From positions 19,151-36,607 of the forward strand of contig DADN01000289.1 in assembly GCA_002509665.1 (NCBI GenBank): DNA of 17,457 nucleotides, in the 5' to 3' direction. Origin of the DNA: Methanobacterium sp. UBA8 (GTDB lineage: Archaea; Methanobacteriota; Methanobacteria; Methanobacteriales; Methanobacteriaceae). Of this stretch, positions 1 through 7,419 are shown piece after piece. Below the pieces are notes generated by a model. It worked only from the letters and a program-made list of their open reading frames with translations. It was not told the DNA's origin and searched no databases. The translations under genes were made by a program, and so were the position numbers. How positions within the stretch are numbered: position 1 is the stretch's first letter; every line of letters begins with the position of its first letter.

Positions 1-132
1 TACACCGAAAAATATGGCAATGATAAAAGCATGTTTCACATTGGACTTCATTACAAGTCCTTTTGTTATGGAAACGCTGAATGCATCCATTGCAAGCCCT
101 ATAGCTATAAGAAAAATTGAAATAATATCCAT
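1..132 (-). CDS. mntP: Manganese efflux pump MntP, N-terminal part (runs off the left edge)
   Basis: The minus-strand reading from an ATG at 132 gives 44 residues with no stop before the window edge. It opens with a hydrophobic helix followed by the motif GLAMDAFSVSITKGL, which is characteristic of the MntP/YebN family: a membrane Mn2+ exporter of six helices, with a conserved Asp in the first. The conserved MDAF segment and the position of the first helix right after the start agree with a genuine N-terminus. The rest of the protein lies outside the window. No strong ribosome binding site is visible, but an AT-rich TATA-like box lies about 25-30 bases upstream, so the message may be nearly leaderless. 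Identification rests only on the N-terminal quarter of the protein, but the signature is distinctive. Confidence 0.8.
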   Translation of the reverse strand, partial: MDIISIFLIAIGLAMDAFSVSITKGLVMKSNVKHAFIIAIFFGV

Positions 133-154
133 AAATCTAAACTATTAATCCGCA

Positions 155-163
155 TTTATATAG
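155..163 (-). promoter_or_regulatory. Possible TATA box for mntP
   Basis: On the minus strand this reads CTATATAAA, a good match to an archaeal TATA box. It lies 23-31 bases upstream of the mntP ATG at 132, which would place transcription initiation within a few bases of the start codon. No strong SD is present, which fits a leaderless or nearly leaderless transcript. This is a sequence match only. Confidence 0.35.
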
Positions 164-345
164 ATGTTTATGAAGGATCAAAAATTTTGTTACACTCTTA
201 ACAGGCGTTAATTTTTTAGTTTAGATTATTACCCAAATATCAATTGTAAAACTAAGACATACTGGTTAAAATTAATATTAATGGACTAATAGCCATTTAT
301 ACATTTAATTATCTAATTTAAATAATTCAAACTGAGTTGATCAAT

Positions 346-567
346 ATGTTAAGTAGCATAGCTTATTTCCCCATTTTTGGAAAACCTTTAATTTTATATC
401 TAGGAATTACTACCCTCTCATTATTCATTATCACCGCTTCATTAGGCTTTATGATTTTTAGAGGAGTAAAAATACCTTTTAAAATTCATCCCGCCGTGGC
501 TGCCATTGCATTAACCTTTGGGATAATTCACGGGACTCTTGCATTATCTATTTACTTAACTTATTAA
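346..567 (+). CDS. Small two-helix membrane protein with paired histidines, unknown function
   Basis: This is a 73-residue hydrophobic protein. I choose the ATG at 346 rather than the TTG at 337 because GAGTTGATC (334-342), a near match to the archaeal Shine-Dalgarno, overlaps the TTG and is well spaced before the ATG. Two membrane spans are visible, roughly residues 14-38 and 49-70, joined by a short basic loop (RGVKIPFK). The second helix carries two histidines in the pattern IHP-x10-IHG, spacing that resembles haem-binding helices of small b-type cytochrome and ferric-reductase-like proteins, but such a link is only a suggestion. The gene stands alone, convergent with the Roadblock gene downstream. 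I do not recognise the family. Confidence 0.6.
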   Translation: MLSSIAYFPIFGKPLILYLGITTLSLFIITASLGFMIFRGVKIPFKIHPAVAAIALTFGIIHGTLALSIYLTY

Positions 568-682
568 AATAGTAAAAATGAAGGCTATTTCTTTATACTA
601 CAAAAAACTGTTATCAAAAATAGGATAGGTTATGATACGAAATTGTAACGTTTAAATGATTTAATCTAAAATTAGTTTCTGT

Positions 683-703
683 TAAAAAAAATAATATTTT
701 TTT
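683..703. terminator. AT-rich symmetric element between convergent genes, probable bidirectional terminator
   Basis: Eight A residues (684-691) and seven T residues (697-703) face each other around a short AATA core. Each strand therefore carries a T-tract, the main archaeal termination signal. It lies between the ends of the convergent small membrane protein gene and the Roadblock gene, where a two-way terminator is expected. Confidence 0.45.
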
Positions 704-736
704 ACATATTAATTTAATTAGATTTATTAAATTCAG

Positions 737-2110
737 TTATTCAAATGAACTAATTAATTCAGGGTGGATTTTATCTTTAATTCCAAGATCTTTCATGGCT
801 CTTCCATATGACTTATTAATTGTTTTAAATTCATTACGGACTATTCCCCTAAAAGCCCCATATCCCATTACTTTACCATAGTTTTCAGTTATAATGCTGA
901 TTATCTTACTGAAATCAGTTATAAGTGTATTTGATCTTTCTTTTAAAGGAATATTTTCAACATTTTCCCTTATTTTATCAAAATCAACTACAGAATTACT
1001 TTTTACATCAACACCATCCAAAAGAGTTTTACATCCATCTAAAGGTAAAAACCTTTTTATAAGCCCTCTTGCAGGTGACACGCCCATAATTTTGCTTGCT
1101 CCAATTGACATTGCCAGAAATACGGCTTCGTATATATCTAAAATCAGATCAGATTTTTCTTTATCTCCAGCAGGTATTTCAATGTTTTCAGGTAGTTTTG
1201 GGAATGAAATTGGAGGTTTTATAACTGGAATACTGCTTTTTGGTTCTTCAATCTCTTGAATTTCTTCCGGAACTTCTCCCAGGTCTTCGTCTGAAATTTT
1301 TATTTGAACTTCAGTTTCTTCGACTTTCGATTCAATTTCATGGATATCTATTTCATCAGATATGGTTTCAGATTCTGTAGCTGCAGGTGATAATTCTTCT
1401 GTTTCGACATCTAACATTTCTGAAAGCTTTTCTTTTGCTTCTTTAATATCTAACGCCTTAAACTCTTCAGACTCCATTATTTCATTTAATTTTTCAGTTC
1501 CTATGACTTCAGCAAATGCTTCTTTTAAGTCTTCAGTTTCAATGAGCTTATCCACTGTTTCTACATTTAGTTCTTCAGTTTCTAATCCTTCAGACACTTC
1601 ACTTTCAATTTCGACAGTTTCTGTATTATCGTGAACATCTAATACTTCTGAAGTAGAAACAGCTTGAATTTCTTCTTGAGAATCTATAAGTACTTCTTCT
1701 TCAACTGGAACTTCCCAGATTATTCCTCTTGTAATTTCCATTATATCTTTTGCCGCTCTTTTAGCGGAAACCATTACAAGTCCGACATTTGCAGATATTT
1801 CCATGAGTACAATAAAGTATGTATTGTCCAGGTGTAAAAAAAGAGCCTTTCCATCATAAGATTCAACCAGTACCCTCTGAATTTCTCCACCATCAGCTGA
1901 ATTCAAGAGCCTTTTTGATGAACCCATAATTACATGGGCCATTGGGCCAAAAAGAGAAGTATCTGTTCCTTTAGACATGGTATGGCACAGTACGTTACCA
2001 GTATCATCAGCGATTAAACTGCCGTCTATGCCCTCAACTTTATCCAAATTGTTTAAAGTCCTTACTAATTGGTTTTCTATATTAGAATCCATATAACCAC
2101 GTTGATTCAT
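737..2110 (-). CDS. Roadblock/LC7-domain protein with long acidic linker and C-terminal helical domain
   Basis: This 457-residue protein has three parts. Residues about 11-125 form a Roadblock/LC7 fold: an N-terminal helix, then GIDGSLIADDTGNVL, a mid-domain helix with FGPMAHVIMGSSKRLL, then strands ending in ISANVGLVMVSAKRA. Residues about 135-320 are a low-complexity, Glu-rich linker with many EE/ETEE clusters and few aromatics. Residues about 325-457 are a helix-rich basic/hydrophobic domain (AVFLAMSIGASKIMGVSPARGLIKRF and after) that I cannot name. Roadblock proteins of the MglB type regulate small GTPases or serve as protein scaffolds; the partner here is not evident. The gene follows the hydrogenase genes on the same strand, but a 204-base gap with a terminator-like hairpin suggests separate transcription. 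The start is uncertain: the ATG at 2110 or the ATG six codons later (2092); neither has a strong SD. Confidence 0.75.
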   Translation of the reverse strand: MNQRGYMDSNIENQLVRTLNNLDKVEGIDGSLIADDTGNVLCHTMSKGTDTSLFGPMAHVIMGSSKRLLNSADGGEIQRVLVESYDGKALFLHLDNTYFIVLMEISANVGLVMVSAKRAAKDIMEITRGIIWEVPVEEEVLIDSQEEIQAVSTSEVLDVHDNTETVEIESEVSEGLETEELNVETVDKLIETEDLKEAFAEVIGTEKLNEIMESEEFKALDIKEAKEKLSEMLDVETEELSPAATESETISDEIDIHEIESKVEETEVQIKISDEDLGEVPEEIQEIEEPKSSIPVIKPPISFPKLPENIEIPAGDKEKSDLILDIYEAVFLAMSIGASKIMGVSPARGLIKRFLPLDGCKTLLDGVDVKSNSVVDFDKIRENVENIPLKERSNTLITDFSKIISIITENYGKVMGYGAFRGIVRNEFKTINKSYGRAMKDLGIKDKIHPELISSFE

Positions 2111-2283
2111 TTAAGATATCCCAAACATAATCATTAATAACTTATTTAAGACTGGTTGATCCTATTTGATATTTTTAAATATTCAAATATATTCTAGTTT
2201 ATGTTTATAGTTTTTAAGTTTTATCTTAAACACAGCTATGGTTTAATGAATAGATTTTTAAAAAAAAGAAGTATTAAGTTTGG

Positions 2284-2319
2284 AAAAAAAATAAATAATT
2301 ATGTAACTATTCAGTTACA
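2284..2319 (-). terminator. Hairpin plus T-tract terminating the hydrogenase operon
   Basis: On the minus strand a perfect 6-bp stem (TGTAAC and GTTACA, arms at 2302-2307 and 2314-2319, six-base loop) overlaps the stop codon of the large-subunit gene. It is followed about ten bases later by an eight-base T-tract (2284-2291). The arrangement looks like an intrinsic terminator at the end of the operon. Confidence 0.55.
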
Positions 2320-3763
2320 ATAAATGTCTTTTCAGGAGAACGCCTTCGCTATCATGTATATCTACTAAAAGTGGTGAGTCTTCACCGATTGCATGAGTTG
2401 CACAGGAAAGACATGGGTCATATGCCCTTATAATCATTTCGAGCTGATTTTTAATGCCTTCTGAGACTTCTTCACCTTTAATTAGAGCTTTAGCAGTTTC
2501 TCTTACGCCTATATCCATAGAAAGGTTGTTTTGACCAGTTGCAACTACAAGATTTGCACGTGTTATTATCCCTGCAGCATCTGTTTCATAATCATGGATA
2601 AGAGATCCCCTTGGGGCTTCTATTATTCCTACACCTCTTTTAGTTTCACCGGACTGTTTTGCTTCTTCCCTTGTCATTAACGGTTCGCTGAGGAACTGTC
2701 TTATCTCTGTACTTACTATTTCGTCGTCTTCTAAAAGCTGTAATGACCTTTCTGCAGCATACATTAACTCAATAAGACGGGCATAGTGATACAAAAGAGT
2801 GTTTTGAGCAATTCCAAACTTATCTTTAAATTCACCGAACAGTGCACCAGCTTTTTCTGTTGGAACATTGTCAGCTATGTTTAACCTTGCAAGAGGCCCG
2901 ACTCTATAGTTACCATCAGGGAATCCTGTTTGTTTGAGGTATGGGAACTTAAGATAAGACCATGGCTGTACTTTTTCTTCTATGTAATCTAAATAATCAG
3001 AATGCTGGAACTCGTGAACAGAATTTCCTGCTTTGTCGATTATTTTCATAGGACCATCATAGACTTCAAGGTTTCCACCATTTGTTAAACCACCGAAATG
3101 AGTTTCAACTGGACCCAATAGTTCTATTGCTTCTGCATACTGCTCAAATAGTGGTTTTGCTACCCCAACACCTTTTTCTATAAGTTCAATAGCAGTTTTT
3201 GTAGATTCCAAAAGTTTAGCTCTTTCTTCGGCACTCACTGTTTTTGTCTGACCACCTGCAACAGCAGTAACTGGGTGAATTGCTTTTCCTCCCACTACTT
3301 CTGTTATGTCCTGACCAACTTTCCTGGTTTTAATTGCCATTTTTGCAAGTTCAGGGTCTTTTTTAATGATTCCAATTACATTCCTCTGTGTAGGATCAGA
3401 ATCAGGCCCTAATACAAGGTCTGGGGCGCCAAGGAAGTAAAAGTGTAAAGCATGTGAGTGAATATACTGACCAAGAAGCATGAGCTCTCTCAGTTTTTTA
3501 GCTGCTTCTGGGGGTTGTAGTCCAAAAACGGCATCTGTTGCTTTAGCAGCTGCTAAGTGGTGAGCAGTTTGACATATCCCACATATACGTGGAGTTATCC
3601 TAGGAGCTTCCTCAACTGCTGCCCCTTCCAGGAATTTTTCAAATCCTCTTATCTCCATTACATGAAAGTGAGCATCTGAAACGTTTCCAGAATCATCCAA
3701 CTGAACTGTGATTTTTGCATGTCCTTCAATTCTTGTTACTGGATTTATTTCTATCTGTTTCAT
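2315..3763 (-). CDS. [NiFe] hydrogenase large subunit, MvhA-like (group 3)
   Basis: This 482-residue catalytic subunit would bind the Ni-Fe(CN)2CO centre and split or form H2. It carries the N-terminal RIEGH motif (11-15), the first nickel-binding motif RICGIC (C61, C64) followed by histidines, and the C-terminal DPCLSCATH (C451, C454, H457). All four nickel-ligating cysteines are present. After H457 a 25-residue tail remains, which a maturation endopeptidase would be expected to remove; no such peptidase gene is in the window. Overall it matches MvhA, the F420-non-reducing hydrogenase large subunit of methanogens, in length and motifs, but diverges from the Methanothermobacter MvhA I can recall. 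It starts 15 bases after the small-subunit stop, with GTGAT upstream as a weak SD. No mvhD or mvhB gene accompanies it, so it may be a paralogue of the Mvh enzyme coupled to heterodisulfide reductase. Confidence 0.9.
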   Translation of the reverse strand: MKQIEINPVTRIEGHAKITVQLDDSGNVSDAHFHVMEIRGFEKFLEGAAVEEAPRITPRICGICQTAHHLAAAKATDAVFGLQPPEAAKKLRELMLLGQYIHSHALHFYFLGAPDLVLGPDSDPTQRNVIGIIKKDPELAKMAIKTRKVGQDITEVVGGKAIHPVTAVAGGQTKTVSAEERAKLLESTKTAIELIEKGVGVAKPLFEQYAEAIELLGPVETHFGGLTNGGNLEVYDGPMKIIDKAGNSVHEFQHSDYLDYIEEKVQPWSYLKFPYLKQTGFPDGNYRVGPLARLNIADNVPTEKAGALFGEFKDKFGIAQNTLLYHYARLIELMYAAERSLQLLEDDEIVSTEIRQFLSEPLMTREEAKQSGETKRGVGIIEAPRGSLIHDYETDAAGIITRANLVVATGQNNLSMDIGVRETAKALIKGEEVSEGIKNQLEMIIRAYDPCLSCATHAIGEDSPLLVDIHDSEGVLLKRHLL

Positions 3764-3778
3764 ATTATCACGCTTCTA

Positions 3779-4690
3779 TTATTTCTTGACCAGCTGAGGG
3801 ATCAATGAAACCTGTTTATCCTCCATAATTGTACTTCCAATTACGAATCCATATATTACATGCCCAATATCTCTTATTTGTTTCTCAACATCCTTTTCTG
3901 GCATCTTAGAAAGGTGAGATATCCTTTTTATTACACCATTATATACATCGTGGCTTGGCTCCCTTAAAACATCGAGGGAAGGACCACCACAGCCATGGCA
4001 AGGGATACCTGCCGCCGTACATAGTGCGCCACACCTTCCAAGTGTAACAGAACCTAAACAGACATAACCCTGGCTTAAGAAACATTTTTGAGGATCAGGA
4101 TCTCCTTCAATTCTCCTGTTGAGCCTGTCAAATTCAACGTGATCCATCCACCTTGAACAGTCGGCACATACGCTCTTTTTAGGAACATCTGGAGTTTCTC
4201 CTTTAATTAAAGGCATCAATATGTCCCAAACAAGAAGTTCTTTAGGAGGACATCCTGGTAAAAAGTAATCTATTTCTGTGAAATCACCTGCAGGGTGAAC
4301 AATTGGTAAAAGTTCAGGAACTACTTCAGAAGGCACATCAGCTGCTTCAGTACTCGGATTGTCAGAATAAATCCTTGCTGTTACATCTTCCGGCCTGTAA
4401 AGATCTGCCATTCCAGTTATACCACCGTAACATGCACATGTTCCATATGCTATTAATGTTTTAGACTTTCCACGTAATTCTTCAAGCCTTTCTTTGTTTT
4501 CTTTATTTCGTACAGAACCAGAAACTATTGCAATATCAATATCATCTGGTACTTCTTTTACGTCCATTAAAACTGGTGCATAAACAATATCTGCTTCTTT
4601 GAGTAATTCCATTATTCCTTCGTGTAAATCAAGAATAGAAATTTCACAACCAGCACAGCCTGCAAGCCATTCAAGTGCGATTTTTACCAT
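3779..4690 (-). CDS. [NiFe] hydrogenase small subunit, MvhG-like
   Basis: This 303-residue electron-transfer subunit pairs with the large subunit and carries the FeS relay from the active site. The proximal cluster ligands are visible as GCAGC (C12, C15), GTCACYG (C85/C87) and PGCPP (C147). A C-terminal region with CADC (C175, C178), then C203, C211, C220, C224, C231 and C234, is the double-cluster region typical of MvhG/FrhG-type small subunits. There is no twin-arginine signal, so the enzyme should be cytoplasmic. Its ATG overlaps the stop of the V4R-like gene as TAATG, implying translational coupling, and the large-subunit gene follows after 15 bases. The three-cluster architecture places it with group 3a/3c hydrogenases rather than the single-cluster HoxY type. 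Confidence 0.88.
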   Translation of the reverse strand: MVKIALEWLAGCAGCEISILDLHEGIMELLKEADIVYAPVLMDVKEVPDDIDIAIVSGSVRNKENKERLEELRGKSKTLIAYGTCACYGGITGMADLYRPEDVTARIYSDNPSTEAADVPSEVVPELLPIVHPAGDFTEIDYFLPGCPPKELLVWDILMPLIKGETPDVPKKSVCADCSRWMDHVEFDRLNRRIEGDPDPQKCFLSQGYVCLGSVTLGRCGALCTAAGIPCHGCGGPSLDVLREPSHDVYNGVIKRISHLSKMPEKDVEKQIRDIGHVIYGFVIGSTIMEDKQVSLIPQLVKK

Positions 4691-5250
4691 TATTTACCAC
4701 CCCATCCTATAGTTAGGGTTTTAAGACAAGCGTTTGGCCCCACATGGTCTATATCAAGCTTTCCCTTGATACTCATAACTTCTTCCACAGCCCCGACCAT
4801 GTACCCATATAATAAGTAACATAGTGGCCCTTTTTGAGGTAGACCCGTTCTTCTTAATGTTTGTCTTACAACACAATCCATAAATAAAAGTTTTACAATA
4901 GTTTCGTGGCCCTTCTCAATAGTATATCCTTCCTGATCTGAAGGTTTCCACATTTCAAAATAAAATTCCATCCCAAGTATTTGACTCAATTGACTCATGG
5001 CTTTTTCCAGATCATCGGTTTTTTCTGCCAGTTTACCCGCTTCATGTCCCATTCTTTTCCCTGCTTGATAAACAATAGCATTTGCACCACGCCCAGAAAC
5101 CTGTTCTAATGCACTTGACATAGATCCTACAAATTTCATAAGAACATGAAGGGCTTCTTCATAGTCATTAATATCTCCACCAGTTTCTGGAGGAATTAGT
5201 TCAGGTTTAAAATCGCCTCTTATTTCTTTATGTTCGATTTCCATGTCCAA
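4690..5250 (-). CDS. V4R-like small-molecule-binding domain protein in the hydrogenase operon
   Basis: This 186-residue soluble protein's C-terminal two thirds (about 55-182) resemble the V4R / hydrocarbon-binding fold. It has a [17 protein letters not shown] helix, a mid helix with [10 protein letters not shown], then [18 protein letters not shown] and a closing strand with [10 protein letters not shown]126, C144 and C175, with H116 and H169, could form a ligand or metal site. V4R domains bind tetrapyrrole-like, hydrophobic or other small ligands and are often sensors or assembly factors; the ligand here is unknown. The SD AAGGAG lies eight bases before the ATG. The gene begins six bases after the ferredoxin stop and overlaps the small-subunit gene by one base, so it is an integral operon member. 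It may act in hydrogenase maturation, ligand delivery or regulation. The family assignment is moderate. Confidence 0.6.
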   Translation of the reverse strand: MDMEIEHKEIRGDFKPELIPPETGGDINDYEEALHVLMKFVGSMSSALEQVSGRGANAIVYQAGKRMGHEAGKLAEKTDDLEKAMSQLSQILGMEFYFEMWKPSDQEGYTIEKGHETIVKLLFMDCVVRQTLRRTGLPQKGPLCYLLYGYMVGAVEEVMSIKGKLDIDHVGPNACLKTLTIGWGGK

Positions 5251-5256
5251 AACTCC

Positions 5257-5508
5257 TTATATTATTTTACTTATAGTTGAATTTACTTTTCGGTCAATAT
5301 AAAGTCTTTTAGCTACATGTATGTCATCATGTTCCAATGCCTGGGATGGACAAATTTCGTGACATGATAAACACGCCATACAATCTCCTTCTTTCACCAC
5401 AACAGTCTTACCATGCTCACTATCCAATTCATACACGTCACTGGGACAATCCTCAACGCAAGATCCACATCCCACACATGCATCCTCGTCTACTTTTATT
5501 TTTACCAT
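5257..5508 (-). CDS. 2[4Fe-4S] ferredoxin, hydrogenase-operon copy
   Basis: This 83-residue ferredoxin has two complete cluster motifs, CVGCGSCVEDCP (C11, C14, C17, C21) and CMACLSCHEICP (C43, C46, C49, C53), followed by a 30-residue basic tail. The reading frame stays open 24 codons further upstream, but I choose the ATG at 5508. It is preceded at good distance by GAGGGG, and it aligns exactly with the start of the second ferredoxin at 6288. It is first in the operon with the V4R-like protein and both hydrogenase subunits, so it is the obvious candidate to carry electrons to or from the hydrogenase. It differs from the other copy at about 11 of 83 residues. Confidence 0.85.
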   Translation of the reverse strand: MVKIKVDEDACVGCGSCVEDCPSDVYELDSEHGKTVVVKEGDCMACLSCHEICPSQALEHDDIHVAKRLYIDRKVNSTISKII

Positions 5509-5782
5509 AGCAATCCCCTCATTTTTCCTTTTAAAGCAATTTGGAAAGATTTTTAACCCAATTAAATCATTCCTACACAATTTTTCTGAATCAAAAAAAT
5601 TTAATTCAATTCCTAATATTACCTTGTAGGGATATTTTTCTATATAAAACGTCTTTACTATTAAGGATTTATATTACGTGTTCATAACACCCTGTAAATT
5701 ATAATAACAAATTATTACCTAATAATAAAAAGGAGAGTCAAAATTATAAAAAAATAGTGAATTTAATTGTTATATCAAATTA
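5509..5782. other. Non-coding region with possible operon promoter and trace of duplicated upstream DNA
   Basis: No gene is visible. On the minus strand GTTAAAAAT (5549-5557), about 45 bases before the ferredoxin ATG, and TTTATATA near 5641-5648 are possible TATA boxes for the hydrogenase operon. The stretch from about 5586 to 5675 aligns by eye with about 6358 to 6440, upstream of the other ferredoxin: a shared CTGAAT, an A-rich run, then TTAATTCAAT. The duplication therefore included upstream DNA. Confidence 0.4.
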
Positions 5783-6025
5783 TCATGGTTTTAAGACCCA
5801 CATCTAGCCTATAATGGCCAATGTCTTACTTTAACACGTATACTTTCTTCGACCATACCGACCATTCGCATATAATAAGCAGCTTAATGACTTTTTTTCA
5901 GACAAAATAATTATTTAACAGCTGTTTTAATATACGGCAGATAATAAAAGTCTTATTACCATTGCACATTTATTTAGAATATATTTCTAGCGTACTTGTT
6001 TACACGTTTATTCCACTAGATTTCA
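5783..6025 (-). pseudogene. Decayed remnant of a V4R-like gene (C-terminal half)
   Basis: Read on the minus strand, this intergenic DNA matches the 3' half of the intact V4R-like gene at 4690-5250. The clearest blocks are CTTATTATATG followed by AATGGTCGG near 5860-5878, whose translation MVGMVEES corresponds to MVGAVEEV, and GGTCTTAAAACC at 5788-5799, corresponding to CLKT. Between and upstream of them the match continues with in-frame stops, a frameshift and small deletions. An example is KSLSCLLY against GPLCYLLY. The weaker part reaches about 6025, directly behind the ferredoxin stop at 6037. The N-terminal half is gone. Its position behind ferredoxin copy 2 mirrors the intact ferredoxin/V4R pair, so it is the remains of a tandem duplication. 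The exact right boundary is uncertain. Confidence 0.7.
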
Positions 6026-6036
6026 TGTTAAAGTCT

Positions 6037-6288
6037 CTATAAAATTTTATCTATAACTTTATTTACCTTACGGTCAATATAGAGCCTTTTAGCCACAGGT
6101 ACGTCATTGTGTTCAAGTGCTTGGGAAGGACAAATTTCATGACATGATAAACATCCCATACAATCCCCTTCTTTCACCACAACAGTCTTACCATGCTCAC
6201 TATCCAATTCATACACATCGTTTGGGCAGTCCTCAACGCAAGATCCACATCCCACACATGCGCCCTCGTCTACGTTTATTTTTACCAT
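6037..6288 (-). CDS. 2[4Fe-4S] ferredoxin, second (upstream) copy
   Basis: This 83-residue paralogue of the ferredoxin at 5257-5508 has all eight cluster cysteines in two CxxCxxCxxxCP motifs. Protein differences are few and mostly at the ends; one places Gly rather than Ala inside the second cluster motif (CMGC). The middle of the gene is almost identical in DNA, including silent positions, over more than 60 bases. This points to a recent duplication or to gene conversion. Its SD is weaker (GGACTGAT) than that of the other copy. It is followed by the V4R remnant, so it probably now works as a single-gene unit. It could supply ferredoxin independently of hydrogenase expression. Intact cysteines and few substitutions argue that it is still functional. 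Confidence 0.83.
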   Translation of the reverse strand: MVKINVDEGACVGCGSCVEDCPNDVYELDSEHGKTVVVKEGDCMGCLSCHEICPSQALEHNDVPVAKRLYIDRKVNKVIDKIL

Positions 6289-6629
6289 AATATCAGTCCA
6301 ATTTTTTCTTTAGAGTCTCTGGAAATTGATGTTCCTTTGATTTTCTATTATTTTGTCCTGAATTAGAAAATTAATTCAATAGTTTTTAAACCTTCAGGAA
6401 AACCTAACATATAGAATTTCTTTATTATTAAATATTTCCATCAATCAGTTATAATCGCAATAATTTTACTATAAGAATTTATTACCATGTAACAAAACTC
6501 AATGTCTAACTTTTATTAAAAATAGTCAATTAATTAGATTATTACTACTTAATATAGATTAAATACCCACCATTATAAATTCAAAATAAAAAAAATAAGT
6601 AATCCTTTTTAAGGAGCTGCATCCTAAAA
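6289..6629. other. 341-base intergenic region upstream of ferredoxin copy 2
   Basis: No coding sequence is seen. The part next to the ferredoxin (to about 6440) shares traces of similarity with the region upstream of the other ferredoxin. A TATA-like GGTTTAAAAAC on the minus strand (6382-6392) may be its promoter, giving a leader of about 70 bases. The far end carries the sortase terminator. The remainder is AT-rich without recognisable structure. Confidence 0.4.
6588..6615 (-). terminator. Terminator downstream of the sortase gene
   Basis: On the minus strand, TCCTT-AAA-AAGGA forms a short 5-bp hairpin (6603-6615). It is followed seven bases later by eight T residues (6588-6595) and more T-rich sequence. 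It lies just behind the sortase stop codon at 6630 and probably ends that transcript. Confidence 0.5.
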
Positions 6630-7247
6630 TTAAGTTAAAGATGTGGTAGAAACCAGCTTACAATGGACTATGTAAGCTGCCAGCTTCCTTCCTGGAGGAT
6701 AACATGTTACAAGTAACAACCGGGGCTCCCCACTTTGAGCAAATGAAATCGGATTTTCTTTGTAATCCCATCTGATGTCGTCTCCGTTGGATGTGACTTT
6801 ATATATAAATTTTTTAGATATTGTATAATCTTTTATTATAACTTCATCTCCAACTTTTAAACTTCCCAATTGACGGAACAATCCAGAGTAATGTGTCCTA
6901 TGACTTAATAATCCACATTCCCCATTTTGACCAGGTTCAACACTCTCAGGATAATGATAAACCGTGCTGTACCCATTTACAGTCTCAGAATTTATCCTGG
7001 CGTTAATCCCTATACTTGGAATTACAATTCGATATACATCTGATGTACTTCCAGATACAGAACTGGTGGAAGGGTCCAATATGTTAACAGGAGCGCTTCC
7101 ATTTCCGCGAAGGTACAAATTATTTTGATATGCATTTAATTCCTTAGATTTCTCATAACCAACGATTATTATAGCTGAAGATACAATTACACACACTAAA
7201 ATAACTACAACAGCTAAAATTTTATATCTGGACATTGCTAAATCCAT
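6630..7247 (-). CDS. Membrane-anchored sortase (class D/E-like)
   Basis: This 205-residue protein has an N-terminal membrane helix (about 9-30), a Ser/Thr/Asn-rich stalk (about 40-70) and a sortase beta-barrel (about 71-200). The catalytic His is H116 in LLSHRTHYSGLF and the nucleophile is C182 in LLLVTCYPPG. Sortases cleave a C-terminal sorting signal and join the surface protein to a wall component or another protein; in pseudomurein-walled methanogens the natural acceptor is not well known. The usual catalytic Arg stands about nine residues after the Cys, before a terminal strand. Here that place is Ala (A191) and the nearest Arg is R187. The enzyme faces the outside of the cell. The start at 7247 has GATGATC as SD. 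No LPxTG-like substrate gene is adjacent, and the gene stands alone. Confidence 0.85.
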   Translation of the reverse strand: MDLAMSRYKILAVVVILVCVIVSSAIIIVGYEKSKELNAYQNNLYLRGNGSAPVNILDPSTSSVSGSTSDVYRIVIPSIGINARINSETVNGYSTVYHYPESVEPGQNGECGLLSHRTHYSGLFRQLGSLKVGDEVIIKDYTISKKFIYKVTSNGDDIRWDYKENPISFAQSGEPRLLLVTCYPPGRKLAAYIVHCKLVSTTSLT

Positions 7248-7419
7248 TTGATCATCTTCAGTATAATTATAAGTTAGTTTAAAAATTTTAGTTAGATATA
7301 TTATTGATTCATCTATTTAAATATAATAAATATTAGTTAAAGGAGAAAATGCCCAAAAATATTTAAATTAATCTATGTGTTTAAAAAATTAAATATTAAT
7401 TAATAATTGTATTATTTAT

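Noticed and set aside
894..1634. Two Ser-rich open frames on the plus strand opposite the Roadblock gene
   Set aside because: They are the mirror of the Glu-rich linker (GAA/GAG read in reverse gives Ser/Phe/Leu codons), not independent genes.
5509..5580. 24-codon N-terminal extension of the hydrogenase-operon ferredoxin
   Set aside because: The paralogue starts at the equivalent of 5508 and a GAGGGG SD stands before that ATG; the extension would place the SD inside the gene.
7339..7368. AAGGAG followed by an ATG and a five-codon frame on the plus strand
   Set aside because: It is too short to support as a gene and has no partner gene downstream on that strand; probably chance.
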